Made by a program: the position numbers and the translations under genes. A DNA stretch of 64,000 nucleotides, from NCBI GenBank assembly GCA_045805265.1, contig JBJMLO010000015.1, positions 62,001 to 126,000 of the forward strand, read 5' to 3'. The notes below the pieces were generated by a model. It saw nothing but the letters and a program-made list of their open reading frames with translations, searched no databases and was not told where the DNA came from. The stretch comes from JBJMLO01 sp045805265. Lineage in GTDB: Bacteria; Actinomycetota; UBA4738; JACQTL01. This document shows, one piece after another, positions 20,120-30,300 of the stretch (position 1 is its first letter; each line of letters opens with the position of its first letter).

Positions 20120-21429
20120 CCGGCACCGAGATCGTCGAGGTCCTCGGCATCATCCTCGCCATCCTCGGCGTCGGGTTCATGGCCGCCAGCGAGGTCGGGA
20201 TCACCCGGACCACGAAGGTGCGCGCCTACCACCTCGTCGAGGAGCAGCGGCGGGGAGCGGCCTCGCTGCTGAAGATCGTCGAGAACCCGCCGCCCTTCCT
20301 CAACGTCGTGCTCCTGCTGACGCTGGTGTTCACGATCGGCGGGACCACCGTCGCCACCGACCTCGCGACCCGGTGGTTCCACCACGCCGGCGAGGTGATC
20401 GCCACGGTGGGCATGACGCTGCTGCTGTTCATCTTCGCGGAGGTCACCCCCAAGACCTATGCGATCAAGCAGACAGACAAGGTCGCCGCCTGGACGGCGC
20501 CGATCGTGTTCGCGCTCGGCGGCCTCCTCGGGCCGCCGGCAAAGGCGCTCGTGAAGCTCGCGTACGCCATCACGCCGGGGAAGGGGCTTCCCCAGGGGCC
20601 GTACGCGACCGAGCAGGACATCCGGACGATGGCCGACGTCGCCTCGGAGGAGGAGCAGATCGAGGAGGAGGAGGCCGACCTCATCCACTCGATCTTCGAG
20701 TTCGGCGACACGATCGTGCGGGAGGTCATGGTCCCCCGTCCCGACGTGGTCGGGGTGGAGGTGGAGAAGACGCTCCGCGACGTCCAGGACATCGTCCTGC
20801 GGTGGGGGTTCTCCCGGCTCCCGGTGTTCCGGGAGAACCTCGACGACATCGTGGGCTTCGTCTACGCGAAGGACGTGCTGAAGGCCCTGTACCAGGGGAA
20901 GCACGACAGGCCGCTCGAGGAGATCACGCGCCCGGCGCACTTCGTCCCGGAGGCCAAGAAGGTCGCCGAGTTGCTGCGCGAGATGCAGCAGCAGAAGTTC
21001 CACATCGTGATGGTCTCGGACGAGCACGGCTCGGTGTCGGGGCTGGTCACGCTGGAGGATCTCCTCGAGGAGCTGGTGGGGGAGATCGCCGACGAGTACG
21101 ACGTCGAGGAGCCGCAGGTCCAGCCGCTGGAGGGCGGGTCCTACCTGGTCGACGGCCGCACGGCGATCGACGAGATCAACGAGTTGCTCGACACGGATCT
21201 CCCTGACGACGAATGGGACACGGTCGGCGGCCTGATCATGGGCCTCCTGGGCAAAATCCCGCTGGAGGGCGAGGAGGTCCGCTACGACGACCTGGTGTTC
21301 AAGGCCGAGCGGGTCCAGGGCCGCCGGATCGCCAAGGTCCTGATCACCCAGGTGCCCCCCGACGTCCCGTCCCCGAACGGGCAGGCCACGGAGCCGGCCG
21401 GGCGCGAGGAACGGGCCGAGCGCTCGTAG
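20116..21429 (+). CDS. CNNM/CorC-family membrane protein with CBS domains
   Basis: Hemolysin C/CorC-type protein linked to divalent cation (Mg2+/Co2+) handling. The 437 residues start with an N-terminal DUF21 (CNNM) transmembrane domain of several helices (about 1-170, including FIFAEVTPKTYAIKQ). It is followed by two CBS domains (about 205-330, e.g. VMVPRPDVVGVE and SGLVTLEDLLEELVGEIADE) and a C-terminal CorC_HlyC domain ending near ITQVPPDVP. ATG 20116 overlaps the ybeY stop. The position between ybeY and cdd/era matches actinobacterial synteny. Confidence 0.93.
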   Translation: MTGTEIVEVLGIILAILGVGFMAASEVGITRTTKVRAYHLVEEQRRGAASLLKIVENPPPFLNVVLLLTLVFTIGGTTVATDLATRWFHHAGEVIATVGMTLLLFIFAEVTPKTYAIKQTDKVAAWTAPIVFALGGLLGPPAKALVKLAYAITPGKGLPQGPYATEQDIRTMADVASEEEQIEEEEADLIHSIFEFGDTIVREVMVPRPDVVGVEVEKTLRDVQDIVLRWGFSRLPVFRENLDDIVGFVYAKDVLKALYQGKHDRPLEEITRPAHFVPEAKKVAELLREMQQQKFHIVMVSDEHGSVSGLVTLEDLLEELVGEIADEYDVEEPQVQPLEGGSYLVDGRTAIDEINELLDTDLPDDEWDTVGGLIMGLLGKIPLEGEEVRYDDLVFKAERVQGRRIAKVLITQVPPDVPSPNGQATEPAGREERAERS

Positions 21430-21461
21430 TCCGAGAACACGAGGACGCATTGGGGGAACGC

Positions 21462-21872
21462 GTGACGGAGGTCTCCCAGGATGAGCTCGACGGGTTGGTG
21501 CGCGCAGCGCACGACGCCCGCTCCCGCGCCTACGCGCCCTACAGCGAGTTCACGGTGGGGGCGGCGGTGCTGGCGGGCGGCACGGTCTACTCGGGGTGCA
21601 ACGTGGAGAACGCGTCGTACGGGCTGTCGATCTGCGCGGAGCGCGTCGCCGCGACGACCGCCGTCGCCGTGGGGGAGCGTCGGATCGACGCCGTCGCGGT
21701 GGTGGGCTCCGGCGACCGGCCGACGCCGCCGTGCGGCGCGTGCCGGCAGTTCCTGAACGAGTTCGGCCCCGCGATGCCGGTCGCGGCCGAGACGCCCGAC
21801 GGCCGCCGCGAGGTGTGGCGCCTGGACAACCTGCTGCCGCACGCGTTCGGGCCGGACTTCCTGTCCGGGTGA
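21462..21872 (+). CDS. cdd: Cytidine deaminase
   Basis: Zinc hydrolase converting cytidine and deoxycytidine to uridine forms in pyrimidine salvage. The 136-residue homotetrameric type shows AYAPYSEFTVGAAVL, the catalytic CAERVA motif (Cys ligand and proton-shuttling Glu) and the second zinc pair PPCGACRQ. GTG 21462 follows GGGGG within 10 bases; an in-frame TTG at 21450 is possible. The stop overlaps the era ATG. cdd-era pairing is common in actinobacteria and Firmicutes. Confidence 0.95.
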   Translation: MTEVSQDELDGLVRAAHDARSRAYAPYSEFTVGAAVLAGGTVYSGCNVENASYGLSICAERVAATTAVAVGERRIDAVAVVGSGDRPTPPCGACRQFLNEFGPAMPVAAETPDGRREVWRLDNLLPHAFGPDFLSG

Positions 21873-22774
21873 TGGCCGCCGGCGAACCGCGAGTGTTCCG
21901 GTCCGGCATCGTGGCCGTCGTCGGCCGTCCCAACGTGGGGAAGTCCTCGCTGGTGAACGCCATGGTCGGGCAGAAGGTGGCGATCGTGTCCGACAAGCCC
22001 CAGACGACCAGGCGGGGGATCCGAGGCGTGCTGACCACGGAGGACTTCCAGGTCGCGTTCACGGACACGCCGGGGTTCCACAAGCCCCGGACGGCGCTCG
22101 GCCGCCGGCTGAACGAGACGGTGGCGGCCTCGGTGGCGGGCGTCGACGCCGTGATCCACGTGGTGGACGCGGCGGCCGGGGTCGGGCGGGGCGACGCGTA
22201 CGTGTTCGACCACGAGGTGGCGCCGGCGCGGTGCCCGAAGCTGTGCGCGGTGAACAAGGTCGATCGCGTCGGCCACCGGAAGCTGGTGCCCCAGCTGGCG
22301 GCCGCGGAGGCGCTGGGCGGGTTCGACGAGATCGTCCCGGTCTCCGCCGTGGCCGGCACGGGCGTCGCGGAGCTCGTCGGACTGCTCGTCGCCGTGCTGC
22401 CGGAGGGCCCTGCCCTGTACCCGGCCGGCCAGGTCACCGACCAGACCCTCGAGGCCAGGGTCGCCGAGATCGTGCGCGAGAAGGCGCTGGCGCTCACCCG
22501 CGAGGAGCTCCCGCACTCGATCGCGGTGGAGATCGACGAGCTCGAGATGCCCGACGAGGGAACCGTCCGCGTCGACGCGCTGGTGCTGGTCGAGCGGGAG
22601 TCCCAGAAGGGAATGGTGATCGGCCGGGGCGGGAGCATGCTCAAGGAGGTCGGCACGCGGGCCCGCGAGGAGATCGAGGAATTGCTCGAGCGAACCGTCT
22701 ACCTCTCGCTCCGGGTGAAGGTGCTGAAGGACTGGCAGCGAGATCCCCGGGCCCTCGACCGCCTGGGATTCTGA
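21872..22774 (+). CDS. era: GTPase Era
   Basis: Ribosome-biogenesis GTPase binding the 3' end of 16S rRNA. The 300-residue protein has G1 GRPNVGKSSLVNAMVG, G3 DTPGFHKP, G4 NKVD and a C-terminal KH domain (about 205-300, with KGMVIGRGGSMLKEVG, the GxxG loop). ATG 21872 shares its first base with the last base of the cdd TGA. Length and motif spacing are normal. A hairpin follows at 22815-22844. Confidence 0.97.
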   Translation: MAAGEPRVFRSGIVAVVGRPNVGKSSLVNAMVGQKVAIVSDKPQTTRRGIRGVLTTEDFQVAFTDTPGFHKPRTALGRRLNETVAASVAGVDAVIHVVDAAAGVGRGDAYVFDHEVAPARCPKLCAVNKVDRVGHRKLVPQLAAAEALGGFDEIVPVSAVAGTGVAELVGLLVAVLPEGPALYPAGQVTDQTLEARVAEIVREKALALTREELPHSIAVEIDELEMPDEGTVRVDALVLVERESQKGMVIGRGGSMLKEVGTRAREEIEELLERTVYLSLRVKVLKDWQRDPRALDRLGF

Positions 22775-22814
22775 CCCGACGCGATCTGGCGCTCGGGGAA
22801 CTCCGTCCGCACCG

Positions 22815-22844
22815 CTGCCGTCGAACCCCTTCGACAACCGGCAG
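22815..22844 (+). terminator. Stem-loop between era and the DUF2330 gene
   Basis: Stem CTGCC-GTCGAA / TTCGAC-GGCAG with loop CCCC and a 4-base bulge AACC on the right arm. It could end the era operon or form a structured leader, since the purine-rich ribosome site of the next gene begins right after it. There is no T tract. Confidence 0.4.
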
Positions 22845-22859
22845 GAAGGGGGTACTCCC

Positions 22860-23933
22860 GTGCGGAAACGGATTCTGCTCTTCACCGGCACCGTCGCGCT
22901 CGTGGTCGTGCTCGGTGCCGGACCGGCGCTCGCCTGCGGCGGGCTGGTCTCGACCAACGGGACCATCCAGCTGGTCCGGACGACGACGCTCGCGGCCTAC
23001 CACAACGGCCTCGAGCACTACGTCACCGGGTTCAAGTTCGTGGGCGACGGCGCGGAGTTCGGATCGATCGTCCCGCTCCCGGCCAACCCGGAGCGGATCG
23101 TGCGGGGAGGCAACTGGACGCTCCAGCGCCTCGAGCGCGAGGTGCACCCGCCCGTGTTCGCGGAGTTCGACTCGGGGGCCGCGGCTGCGACCGCAGCGCC
23201 CTCTCCGGCCGTCGTCGTCCAGGAGAAGGACGTCGACTCGCTGCACCTCACGGTGGTGAAGGGCGGGGCGTTCGGCGTCGGGAAGTGGGCCACCGATCAC
23301 GGGTTCCTCCTCCCGCCGGACGCGCCCACGGTGCTCGACTTCTACGCGAAGCGCAGCCCGTACTTCATGGCGGTCCAGTTCGATGCGAAGAAGGCGGCGG
23401 CACGCGGCGAGCGGATCGGCGACGCCATCCCCATCCACCTCGTGATGAGGACGAAGGAGCCGTGGGTCCCGCTCCGGATCCTGGGCCTCGGGGCCTCACC
23501 GAAGACGGTGATCCAGGCCGACGTCTTCCTGCTGACCGACCGGGCGCCGAACATGCTGCCGGTGCCGGCCGGGAACACCGATATCGGGCCGCAGGCCAAC
23601 GGGCTGGTGCAGCGGCGGAGCGAGGGGGCGTCCTCGCTCCTGTTGAGCGACCTGGGCTCGGACCGGGGCATGAAGTGGCTGCCGAGGCGGGGCATGTGGT
23701 TCACGTTCCTGACCCTCGACGCGAAGGCCGGGGACCTGACCTACGACCTGGCCCTCAACGTGAACGGCGGGAGCCCCTCCCCGGTGGACGCCGGGTTCGC
23801 GTCGGCGCCGGCCGCCGCCCCGTCGGGTCCCCCGGCGATGCTGTGGGCGGTGGTCGTCGGCGTCGGGCTCTTGGTGGTGCTGTTGCTGGTCGCCGGGCGC
23901 GAGCGCCGCGGCGGAGCCAGGATCGCGATGTGA
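22860..23933 (+). CDS. DUF2330 membrane-anchored extracytoplasmic protein
   Basis: A 357-residue protein with a Sec signal (MRKRILLFTGTVALVVV, cleavage near ALACGG) and a C-terminal membrane anchor (AMLWAVVVGVGLLVVLLLVA) followed by a basic tail. The body matches the DUF2330 pattern: CGGLVSTNGTIQLVRTTTLA near the start, then beta-rich segments including FGSIVPLPANPE and WVPLRILGLG. Function of this family is not known. GTG 22860 has GAAGGGGG upstream. The stop overlaps the ATG of a cupredoxin lipoprotein, which suggests a shared cell-envelope role. Confidence 0.8.
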   Translation: MRKRILLFTGTVALVVVLGAGPALACGGLVSTNGTIQLVRTTTLAAYHNGLEHYVTGFKFVGDGAEFGSIVPLPANPERIVRGGNWTLQRLEREVHPPVFAEFDSGAAAATAAPSPAVVVQEKDVDSLHLTVVKGGAFGVGKWATDHGFLLPPDAPTVLDFYAKRSPYFMAVQFDAKKAAARGERIGDAIPIHLVMRTKEPWVPLRILGLGASPKTVIQADVFLLTDRAPNMLPVPAGNTDIGPQANGLVQRRSEGASSLLLSDLGSDRGMKWLPRRGMWFTFLTLDAKAGDLTYDLALNVNGGSPSPVDAGFASAPAAAPSGPPAMLWAVVVGVGLLVVLLLVAGRERRGGARIAM

Positions 23934-24412
23934 TGACGAGGCTCGGTCCCGGGGCCGGCGGTGGGGACCGCCGGTCCCGACCGGCCGCCCGCAGGTTCGC
24001 GGCCGCCGTGCTCGCCCTCGTGGCCCTCGCCGCCGCCGGGTGCGCCCGCGCCAATGCCGGCGGCCGGGCCCACCTGACGGTGGACGTCCGGATCCACCAT
24101 TCGGCGTTCGCCCCGTCCCGGTTCACGTTCGCCCGGGGGACGACGGTCACGTTCGTCATCCACAACACCGACCCGATCGAGCACGAGTTCATCGTCGGCG
24201 ACGAGACCGTCCAGTACTACGTCGAGCACACCGCCCACCTGGGCCACGACGGCTCGGTGCCCGGCCAGATCTCCATCCCGGCGGGCGAGACGCGGACGAC
24301 GACGTACACGTTCACGACGGTGGCCCGGCGGCCGGGGGACATGGAGTTCGCCTGTCACCTCCCCGGCCACTTCCGGTACGGCATGCACGGGCCCATCACG
24401 ATCACGGGCTGA
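23933..24412 (+). CDS. Cupredoxin-domain lipoprotein
   Basis: A 159-residue predicted lipoprotein. The hydrophobic segment VLALVALAAAGC ends in a lipobox Cys at about residue 38. The rest is a cupredoxin barrel with likely type 1 copper ligands: His in IEHEFIVGDE, then Cys, His and Met in FACHLPGHFRYGMHG. It resembles plastocyanin/sulfocyanin-like domains of electron-transfer proteins. ATG 23933 overlaps the upstream DUF2330 stop. It is convergent with another cupredoxin gene, only 13 bases between stops. The electron partner is not visible nearby. Confidence 0.85.
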   Translation: MTRLGPGAGGGDRRSRPAARRFAAAVLALVALAAAGCARANAGGRAHLTVDVRIHHSAFAPSRFTFARGTTVTFVIHNTDPIEHEFIVGDETVQYYVEHTAHLGHDGSVPGQISIPAGETRTTTYTFTTVARRPGDMEFACHLPGHFRYGMHGPITITG

Positions 24413-24425
24413 ACCGGCGCGGCCG

Positions 24426-24863
24426 TCAGGCGGCGAGGACGTGCAGCTCGCCGCTCATGCCCCGCGACCGGTGGAACCGGCAGAAGAACCGGTAGGTGCC
24501 GGGCGGGACGTGCGACCGCACGAGGGCGGGCCGGGACAGCGTGTGCCCGGGTCCCACGTCCACCGAGAACCCGGTCCCCGGGATCGTCAGGTTGTGCTCC
24601 TGCGACCCCCGGTTCCGGAGGTGGAACGGGACCGCGCCGCTCACCACCAGGCACGACGGTACGAACCGGTCGTCACGCATGGTCACGACGAACGGGTGCT
24701 CGGCCCGGTCCGAGCACGGGCTCGGCGACGACACCGCGGGCTGCGGCGTCGGGGGGCCGTCGGATCCGCGGCCCCGGGAGCCGCCCTGGGCGGGACCGGA
24801 GCACGCGGGCAGCACGACGGCGATCGCGAGGGGGACGAGGAGGATCCGCAGGGGCCGGCGCAC
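24426..24863 (-). CDS. Cupredoxin-domain lipoprotein
   Basis: A 145-residue predicted lipoprotein with hydrophobic LLVPLAIAVVLPAC ending at a lipobox Cys (about residue 21), then a Gly/Pro/Ser linker. The cupredoxin domain has likely copper ligands His (SQEHNLTIPG), Cys and His (FFCRFHRS) and Met (GMSGELHV). It is shorter than, and clearly different from, the convergent cupredoxin at 23933-24412. It more closely resembles the one at 59293-59733 (both have YxxxCRFH and a GMSG ending). Role in copper binding or electron transfer is inferred from the fold. Confidence 0.83.
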   Translation of the reverse strand: MRRPLRILLVPLAIAVVLPACSGPAQGGSRGRGSDGPPTPQPAVSSPSPCSDRAEHPFVVTMRDDRFVPSCLVVSGAVPFHLRNRGSQEHNLTIPGTGFSVDVGPGHTLSRPALVRSHVPPGTYRFFCRFHRSRGMSGELHVLAA

Positions 24864-24932
24864 GGCCCGCCGTTTGTACCAGAGCGTGCTCGGCTTCGCC
24901 CCGCCGATCGTCGTCGGGGCCGACGTCCGTCG

Positions 24933-25184
24933 TCAGGGCGTCGGGTCTCGGCTCGGGTGAGGCCGGTTCGGCCGCAGGGCCTGTGCCGCCTCCATGGCCC
25001 GCTCGGCCCGGTCCCGGCGCTCCCGGATCATGTCGAGCACGACCCGGCGGTCGGCGTGCCCCAGCGCGACCAGGATGTCGTCGAGCAGCATCGCGCGGCC
25101 GCGGGTGGTCGAGAGGTCGTACAGCTCGAGATTCTCGATCTCGGCGACGGCGTCCCCGTCGTCGTTCATGAGGACGAATTTCAC
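24933..25184 (-). CDS. Small conserved-looking protein of unknown function
   Basis: I do not recognise this 83-residue protein. It reads as a short beta part (KFVLMNDDGDAVAEIENLEL) followed by two helices rich in Arg and Glu (VVLDMIRERRDRAERAMEAA). GTG with its complement at 25182-25184 is chosen because GAGAGG lies just upstream and codon position 3 is strongly GC-rich from there. It sits 90 bases downstream of the cyclase-like ATPase gene on the same strand and may be co-transcribed with it. Confidence 0.55.
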   Translation of the reverse strand: MKFVLMNDDGDAVAEIENLELYDLSTTRGRAMLLDDILVALGHADRRVVLDMIRERRDRAERAMEAAQALRPNRPHPSRDPTP

Positions 25185-25274
25185 GTCGGACCTCTCGCGC
25201 GGACCGGGCAGGGTGCGGAGAGTATCCTCCGAATCAGCGCGGCCTGCTGACCGGGAACGCAACCCCGGATCGCG

Positions 25275-27335
25275 TCAGGCTCCGGAGGCCGTCGTGGTCG
25301 CGCGGGCCAGCAGCTCGGCCCGCTCCGGCGAGCCGGGCGGATACAGCTCGGCGGCCCGTTCGTACAGCTCCGCCGCGCGCGACGGGTCCAGGCCCGCGGC
25401 GCGGTCCCCGGCCAGGCGCAGGTACCGGCGCGCCGGCTCCAGGTTTCCGGCACGGTCGGTGCCGAGCGCGGCGACCACGTGGTTGGCCAGGATCTCCGCG
25501 TGGTCGGCCACCCGGTCGCCGGTCATGGACCTCGCCCAGTCGAGCGCCGCGCGGTGCGCGGCCGCCCGGCGCGCCGGGTCCATGTGCTCGACCGCGGCGT
25601 CGCGCAGGACCAGGTGCCAGAAGGCGTGCTCGGCCTGTCCGGCGACCGAGGACCGGCGGGAGGTGCGGACCACGCCGCGGCGGACGAGCGCAGCCAGCCC
25701 GGCCGTCATGTCCTCCTCGGTTCGGCCGCCGATCGCCGCCACGGCGGCGGGCCAGAACACCTTGCCGACGACTGCCGCGTCCTCGATCAGCTCGCGCAGC
25801 GGCGGCTCCAGCGCGTCGAGCCGGGCCACCATGAGCGCGTCGAGCGACGGGGGCGGCGGGGGCGGCTCCCGACCCGCCGTCGCCGGGTCCGCCAGCAGCC
25901 CCAGGTACGTCTCCAGGTACAGGGGGTTGCCCGCCGCCGCATCCAGGAGGTCGAGGGGCGGGGTCCCTCCGGCCTCGACCGGGCCGCCCATCGCCGCGAT
26001 GAGCTCCCGGGCATCCCGGCCCGGGAGCGGCCCCAGCGTGATGGTCGTCGAGTGCGCTCCCCCAGCGACGGCGCCGCCCCACGTGCGGTCGTGTTCCATC
26101 AGCTCGAACCGGGCCGTGCAGATCATCAGCAGGGGGACGCCGGAGGCGTGCTCGGCGATGTGGTGGAGGAACGCCAGTGTGCCCGGGTCCGCCAGGTGGA
26201 GGTCCTCGAATACCAGCACCAGCGTGTGGGTCGCCGCCATCGCCTCGAGGAACCGCAGCCACGCGGGGAACGACCGGTGGTGGGAGACCGGCTCGGGGTC
26301 GTGGCCGACCAGGCCGACCAGGGGGTCGAGGTGGGGCGCGACCCGGCCCCGCTCGTCGGTGTCGGGCAGCAGGTTCCTGGTGGCAACGTCGAGCTTCTCC
26401 CGTGCGGTGCGGATGTCGTCGGACTCCAGGATCCCGGCCTGGCCCTTCACCACCTCGCCGAGGGCCCACAGCGTGACGCCTCCGCCCCGGGCCAGGGACC
26501 CGGCAAGCGACCGGCCCTGCCGCCAGAACACGAGCTCCGGCCGCGCGTCGAGGGCGCTCAGGAACTCCGACAGCAGCCGGGACTTCCCGGCGCCGGCCTC
26601 GCCCACCACCGTCACCAGGTGGGGTGACGACTCCATCAGGACCCGCGCATAGATGTCGGTGAGGAGGGCCAGCTCGTGCTCGCGTCCGGTGAACGGCGTG
26701 GGCAGCCCCAGCTCGAGGTCGATGCCGAAGCTGCCCCGCGCGGCCCGGGCCACCCACGCCGGGGACGGGCCGTCCACCGGCTCGTACTCGAACAGGTCCC
26801 TCGTCTCGTCGTGGGTGGGCGAGTCGACGACGATGCCGGGAGCGCCGTCCTCCCGGAATCGAGTCGCTGCCCGCGCGGCGTCGAGTGGCCCCAGGTCCGG
26901 GTCGCCGGCGAGCGCGTCGGCGGACGCCGGATCCGCGCCCGTCTGCACGGCCGCGTCGACCGAGACCGATGGGTCCCGGCCGGGAGCCGCGAGCGCCTCG
27001 GCGACGCGCAGCGCGGCGCGCACCGCTCGCTCCGCGCCGTCCGACCCTCCTGCCTGAGCCCCGGCGAACACGCCGACCGCGCTATGGACGGTGGACGGCC
27101 GCAGGGTTCCACCCAGCAGCCGGATCTCCCGCCGGGTTCGCTCGACCGCGGACTCTACGTCGCCCGGGCTCTGGTCCGCGCCGCCCACGCGCGAGCCGTC
27201 GGGACGGACCAGGTCGACCACGAGCACCGAGACGCGGCGACCTGGTGGAGCGGGCGGGGAGAGCGCGGCGCCGCACGCCGGACACCTGGCTGCCTCGGGC
27301 GGGGCGTCCTCGCCGCATGTGGGGCACCGAGGCAT
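25275..27335 (-). CDS. Zinc-ribbon, degenerate nucleotide-cyclase and AAA ATPase protein
   Basis: A 686-residue signalling protein. It has an N-terminal zinc ribbon (CPTCGEDAPPEAARCPACG), a class III cyclase-like domain (about 35-200) and an STAND/AAA ATPase with Walker A VGEAGAGKSRLLSEF and Walker B VLVFEDLHLADPG. It is a paralogue of the protein encoded just upstream. The cyclase domain keeps the first metal Asp (VVDLVRPD). It lacks the second: where the paralogue has GDAVMAVFG this one reads STVHSAVGVFAG. It is therefore predicted to be catalytically dead. It also lacks the long C-terminal TPR region. It may act as a regulator or partner of the neighbour. Confidence 0.82.
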   Translation of the reverse strand: MPRCPTCGEDAPPEAARCPACGAALSPPAPPGRRVSVLVVDLVRPDGSRVGGADQSPGDVESAVERTRREIRLLGGTLRPSTVHSAVGVFAGAQAGGSDGAERAVRAALRVAEALAAPGRDPSVSVDAAVQTGADPASADALAGDPDLGPLDAARAATRFREDGAPGIVVDSPTHDETRDLFEYEPVDGPSPAWVARAARGSFGIDLELGLPTPFTGREHELALLTDIYARVLMESSPHLVTVVGEAGAGKSRLLSEFLSALDARPELVFWRQGRSLAGSLARGGGVTLWALGEVVKGQAGILESDDIRTAREKLDVATRNLLPDTDERGRVAPHLDPLVGLVGHDPEPVSHHRSFPAWLRFLEAMAATHTLVLVFEDLHLADPGTLAFLHHIAEHASGVPLLMICTARFELMEHDRTWGGAVAGGAHSTTITLGPLPGRDARELIAAMGGPVEAGGTPPLDLLDAAAGNPLYLETYLGLLADPATAGREPPPPPPSLDALMVARLDALEPPLRELIEDAAVVGKVFWPAAVAAIGGRTEEDMTAGLAALVRRGVVRTSRRSSVAGQAEHAFWHLVLRDAAVEHMDPARRAAAHRAALDWARSMTGDRVADHAEILANHVVAALGTDRAGNLEPARRYLRLAGDRAAGLDPSRAAELYERAAELYPPGSPERAELLARATTTASGA

Positions 27336-27396
27336 TTCGGCAGTCTACGCACGCCGTCCCTCCGGGCGCGAGACGATGCAGCCCCACGTCCCGTGA

Positions 27397-30300
27397 TCAG
27401 GACGACAGCGCGGTGGCTTTCTCCAGGAGCCCGTCCGCCTCACGGACAAGCCTGACCGCCGCCAGGCCCAGGACCATCTCCCGCGCCCGGCGGAGGGGGT
27501 CGACCGCTTCGCTGCGCGCTCCGAGCGCCATCCGGCACCGACCCACCCCGAGCAACGCATGCGCCAGCTCGAGGGTGTGCCCGAAGGACTGCCAGTGGGC
27601 CGCGGCCTCCTCGTGAAGGGCCAGCGCTTCGACGACCTCGCCGCGTGCCTCGGTCAGGGATGCTCGGGAGGAGATCTCGATGCCCCGGACGCGCTCACCG
27701 AAGGGTTGGATGCGGCCGGCAAGGGCCTCGGCCAGGTCCTGCCTGCCCGCCCGCACCAGCGTCCGGATGGCATCGAACATGAAGTTCGGCCACCACGGCG
27801 GGGTCGAGGCGGCGACGTCGGCAAACTCCTCGACGAGCTCGACGGCCGCTTGCGTGTTCCCCAGCTCGCCCTCGACGAACGAGACCGCCGCCAGGGACGG
27901 CAGGAGGATCTGCGGGTCCCGGATGTGCCGGGCCCGGTCGAGCTGGTCCGAGGCCTCGGCAGCCGCCTCCTCGAGCCGTCCCCGCCAGGCCAGCACACGA
28001 AGGCGGAACGGGACCGGCAGCGCGCTGGCCTGGCCCGTCCCGCCGTCCCGGCGGATCACCTCGGCGGTCGTGTCGAGGATCCGGTCCCACTCGCCGAGGT
28101 CGAACAGGGCCCACGGAGTCTGGCCGAGCGCCCACGTGGCGCTGTTGGACAACCCGCGGCGCTCGGCGAACTCGACGCCCTTGGTGTATTCCTCCAGCGC
28201 CCGAGCCGGTCCCTCGATCTCCCACAACCAGTCCGCGAGGTTCACGTACGCCGCTGCCGCCTCCGGGAGGCTCAGTTCCAGCGCCAGGCGGAGCGCCTCC
28301 TCCAGGTCCGCCGTCGCGCCGGCGGCGTCGCGGAGCTCCGACTTCGCGGCCCCCCGGAACTGCAGCGCCCGCGCCCGCTCGGCGACGAGGCCGAAGCGCT
28401 CGCACAGCTCGATCGCCTTCTCGGCGTACTCGAGCGTGCGGGGGGTCTCGCCCGCCAACATCGAGTGGCCGGACCGCATCACGTAGACCCGGGCCAGCTC
28501 GGGCCCGGGGGGTTGCTCCTCCAGCTCGGCGATCAGGCGCTGCACCGCCTCGGCGGCCTGCTCCGTTTCGCCCATCTGGCGCACGATCCCGGCGTGCACG
28601 GTCCTGGCCTGGATCGCGCCGGATCGGTCACCCCCGGCCGCGAACAGGCCGATCGCGTCCCCGGCCGCGTCGGCGGCATCCTGCAGGCTCCCTCGCCGGA
28701 GCAGGATCTGGGCCAGGAGGACCAGCGCCGGACCGCGTTCCTCATGCGGGGTCAGCTCGAGCGACCGCCGTACGAGGGACTCCGCCGTCGCGGCATCGAG
28801 CGTCTGCGTGCGCTCCGCCGCGAGCATGAGGAACCGTCGGAGCGAGGCCTCCAGGGCGGGCACGTCACCCGTGGCGCCCGTCGCGCGGGCCAGGTCGAGG
28901 GCCTGGCCGTAGTGATGCGCCAGCAGCTCTGAGAGGTCGGCGACTCGGTCGCCGGCCAGATCCTCGAGCCACGCGGCGGCCGCGCGATGCTTGCTGATCC
29001 GGACCGGACGGGGGAGCTGGCCGTAAGTGACGTCGCGCACCAGGGCGTGCCAGAACGCGTACTCGGCATGTCCCTCGACGGAGGACCGTCGGGCCGGGCG
29101 GATGAGCTCCTTGCGGCTGAGCTCGTGGAGCCCTTCCCGAACCTCGCGTTCGTCCCGGTCGCCCATCGCCGCGACGGCGCCGGACCAGAACACCTTGCCG
29201 ACCACCGACGCGTCCTGGAGCATGGCCTTGCGGTCCGGGGAGAGGGTGTCCAGCCGGGCCGCGATGATGGCCTGGACGGTGTCCGGCACCGGGACCTCGG
29301 CATCCTCGACATTCCATGCCTGGCCCCGCTGACGCAGGACGCCCCGGTCGACCAGCATGCGGACGAACTCCTCGGTGTAGAGCGGATTGCCGCCGGCCCG
29401 ATCCAGCAGCAGCTCCTGGGTCTCGGCCGGCAGCACGGCCTGCTCGAGGAGCGCCGAGATCAGGCGGGCGGTGTCCTCGTGGGAGAGCGGGACGAGCGAC
29501 AGGGTCGCGGAGTTCCGCTTCCCGCCGCCCCAGCCGGGGTGGCGCTCGTAGAGCTCCGGGCGGCCCGTGCAGACCACGGTCAGCGGGACGCCGGTGGACC
29601 ATTCGACGAGGTCGTCGACGAACTCCAACATGGGCTCGTCGGCCCAGTGAAGGTCTTCGAGGACGAGCACCAGGGGGCTGCGCGCGGCGACCGATTCCAG
29701 GAACGTCCGCCACGCGGCGAAGGACTCGGCGCGGTCGGCGCCGGCCGCCGCCGCCTCCTCCACCCCGATCAGCGGCGCCAGCCGGGTCCGCAGCCACTCC
29801 CTGTCCATCTCGTCGGCCACCGCGTCGACCGTGTCGGCGAGCTTCGACATGGCCTCGTCCGGGCCGTCGGACTCGAGGATCCCCGCCTGGGCCTTCACGA
29901 CCTCGCCGAGGGCCCAGAACGTGATCCCGTCCCCGTAGGGCAGGGACCGCCCCTGCCGCCAGTAGATGAGCTCGGGCCGGTCGTCGATCCAGCCCTGGAA
30001 CTCGGCCACCAGGCGCGTCTTCCCCACGCCGGGTTCGCCGGTCACGGTGACCAGCTGGACGCCCGGCTCCCGGATCGACCGGAGGAAGGTCTGCTGCAGG
30101 AGCGCCAGGTCCTCCTCGCGCCCGACGAACGGGGTGCGGGGCCGTTCGACGTCGACGCCGAACCGGCTCCTCGCCTCGATCGCCCGCCACAGCGGGACCG
30201 GCTCGGCCTTGCCCTTTACGGCGACGGGCTCGAGCTCCTCGTACCGGATGACGTCGCCGGTGGCTCGGCGAGTGACATCGCCAACGACCACGCCGCCCAC

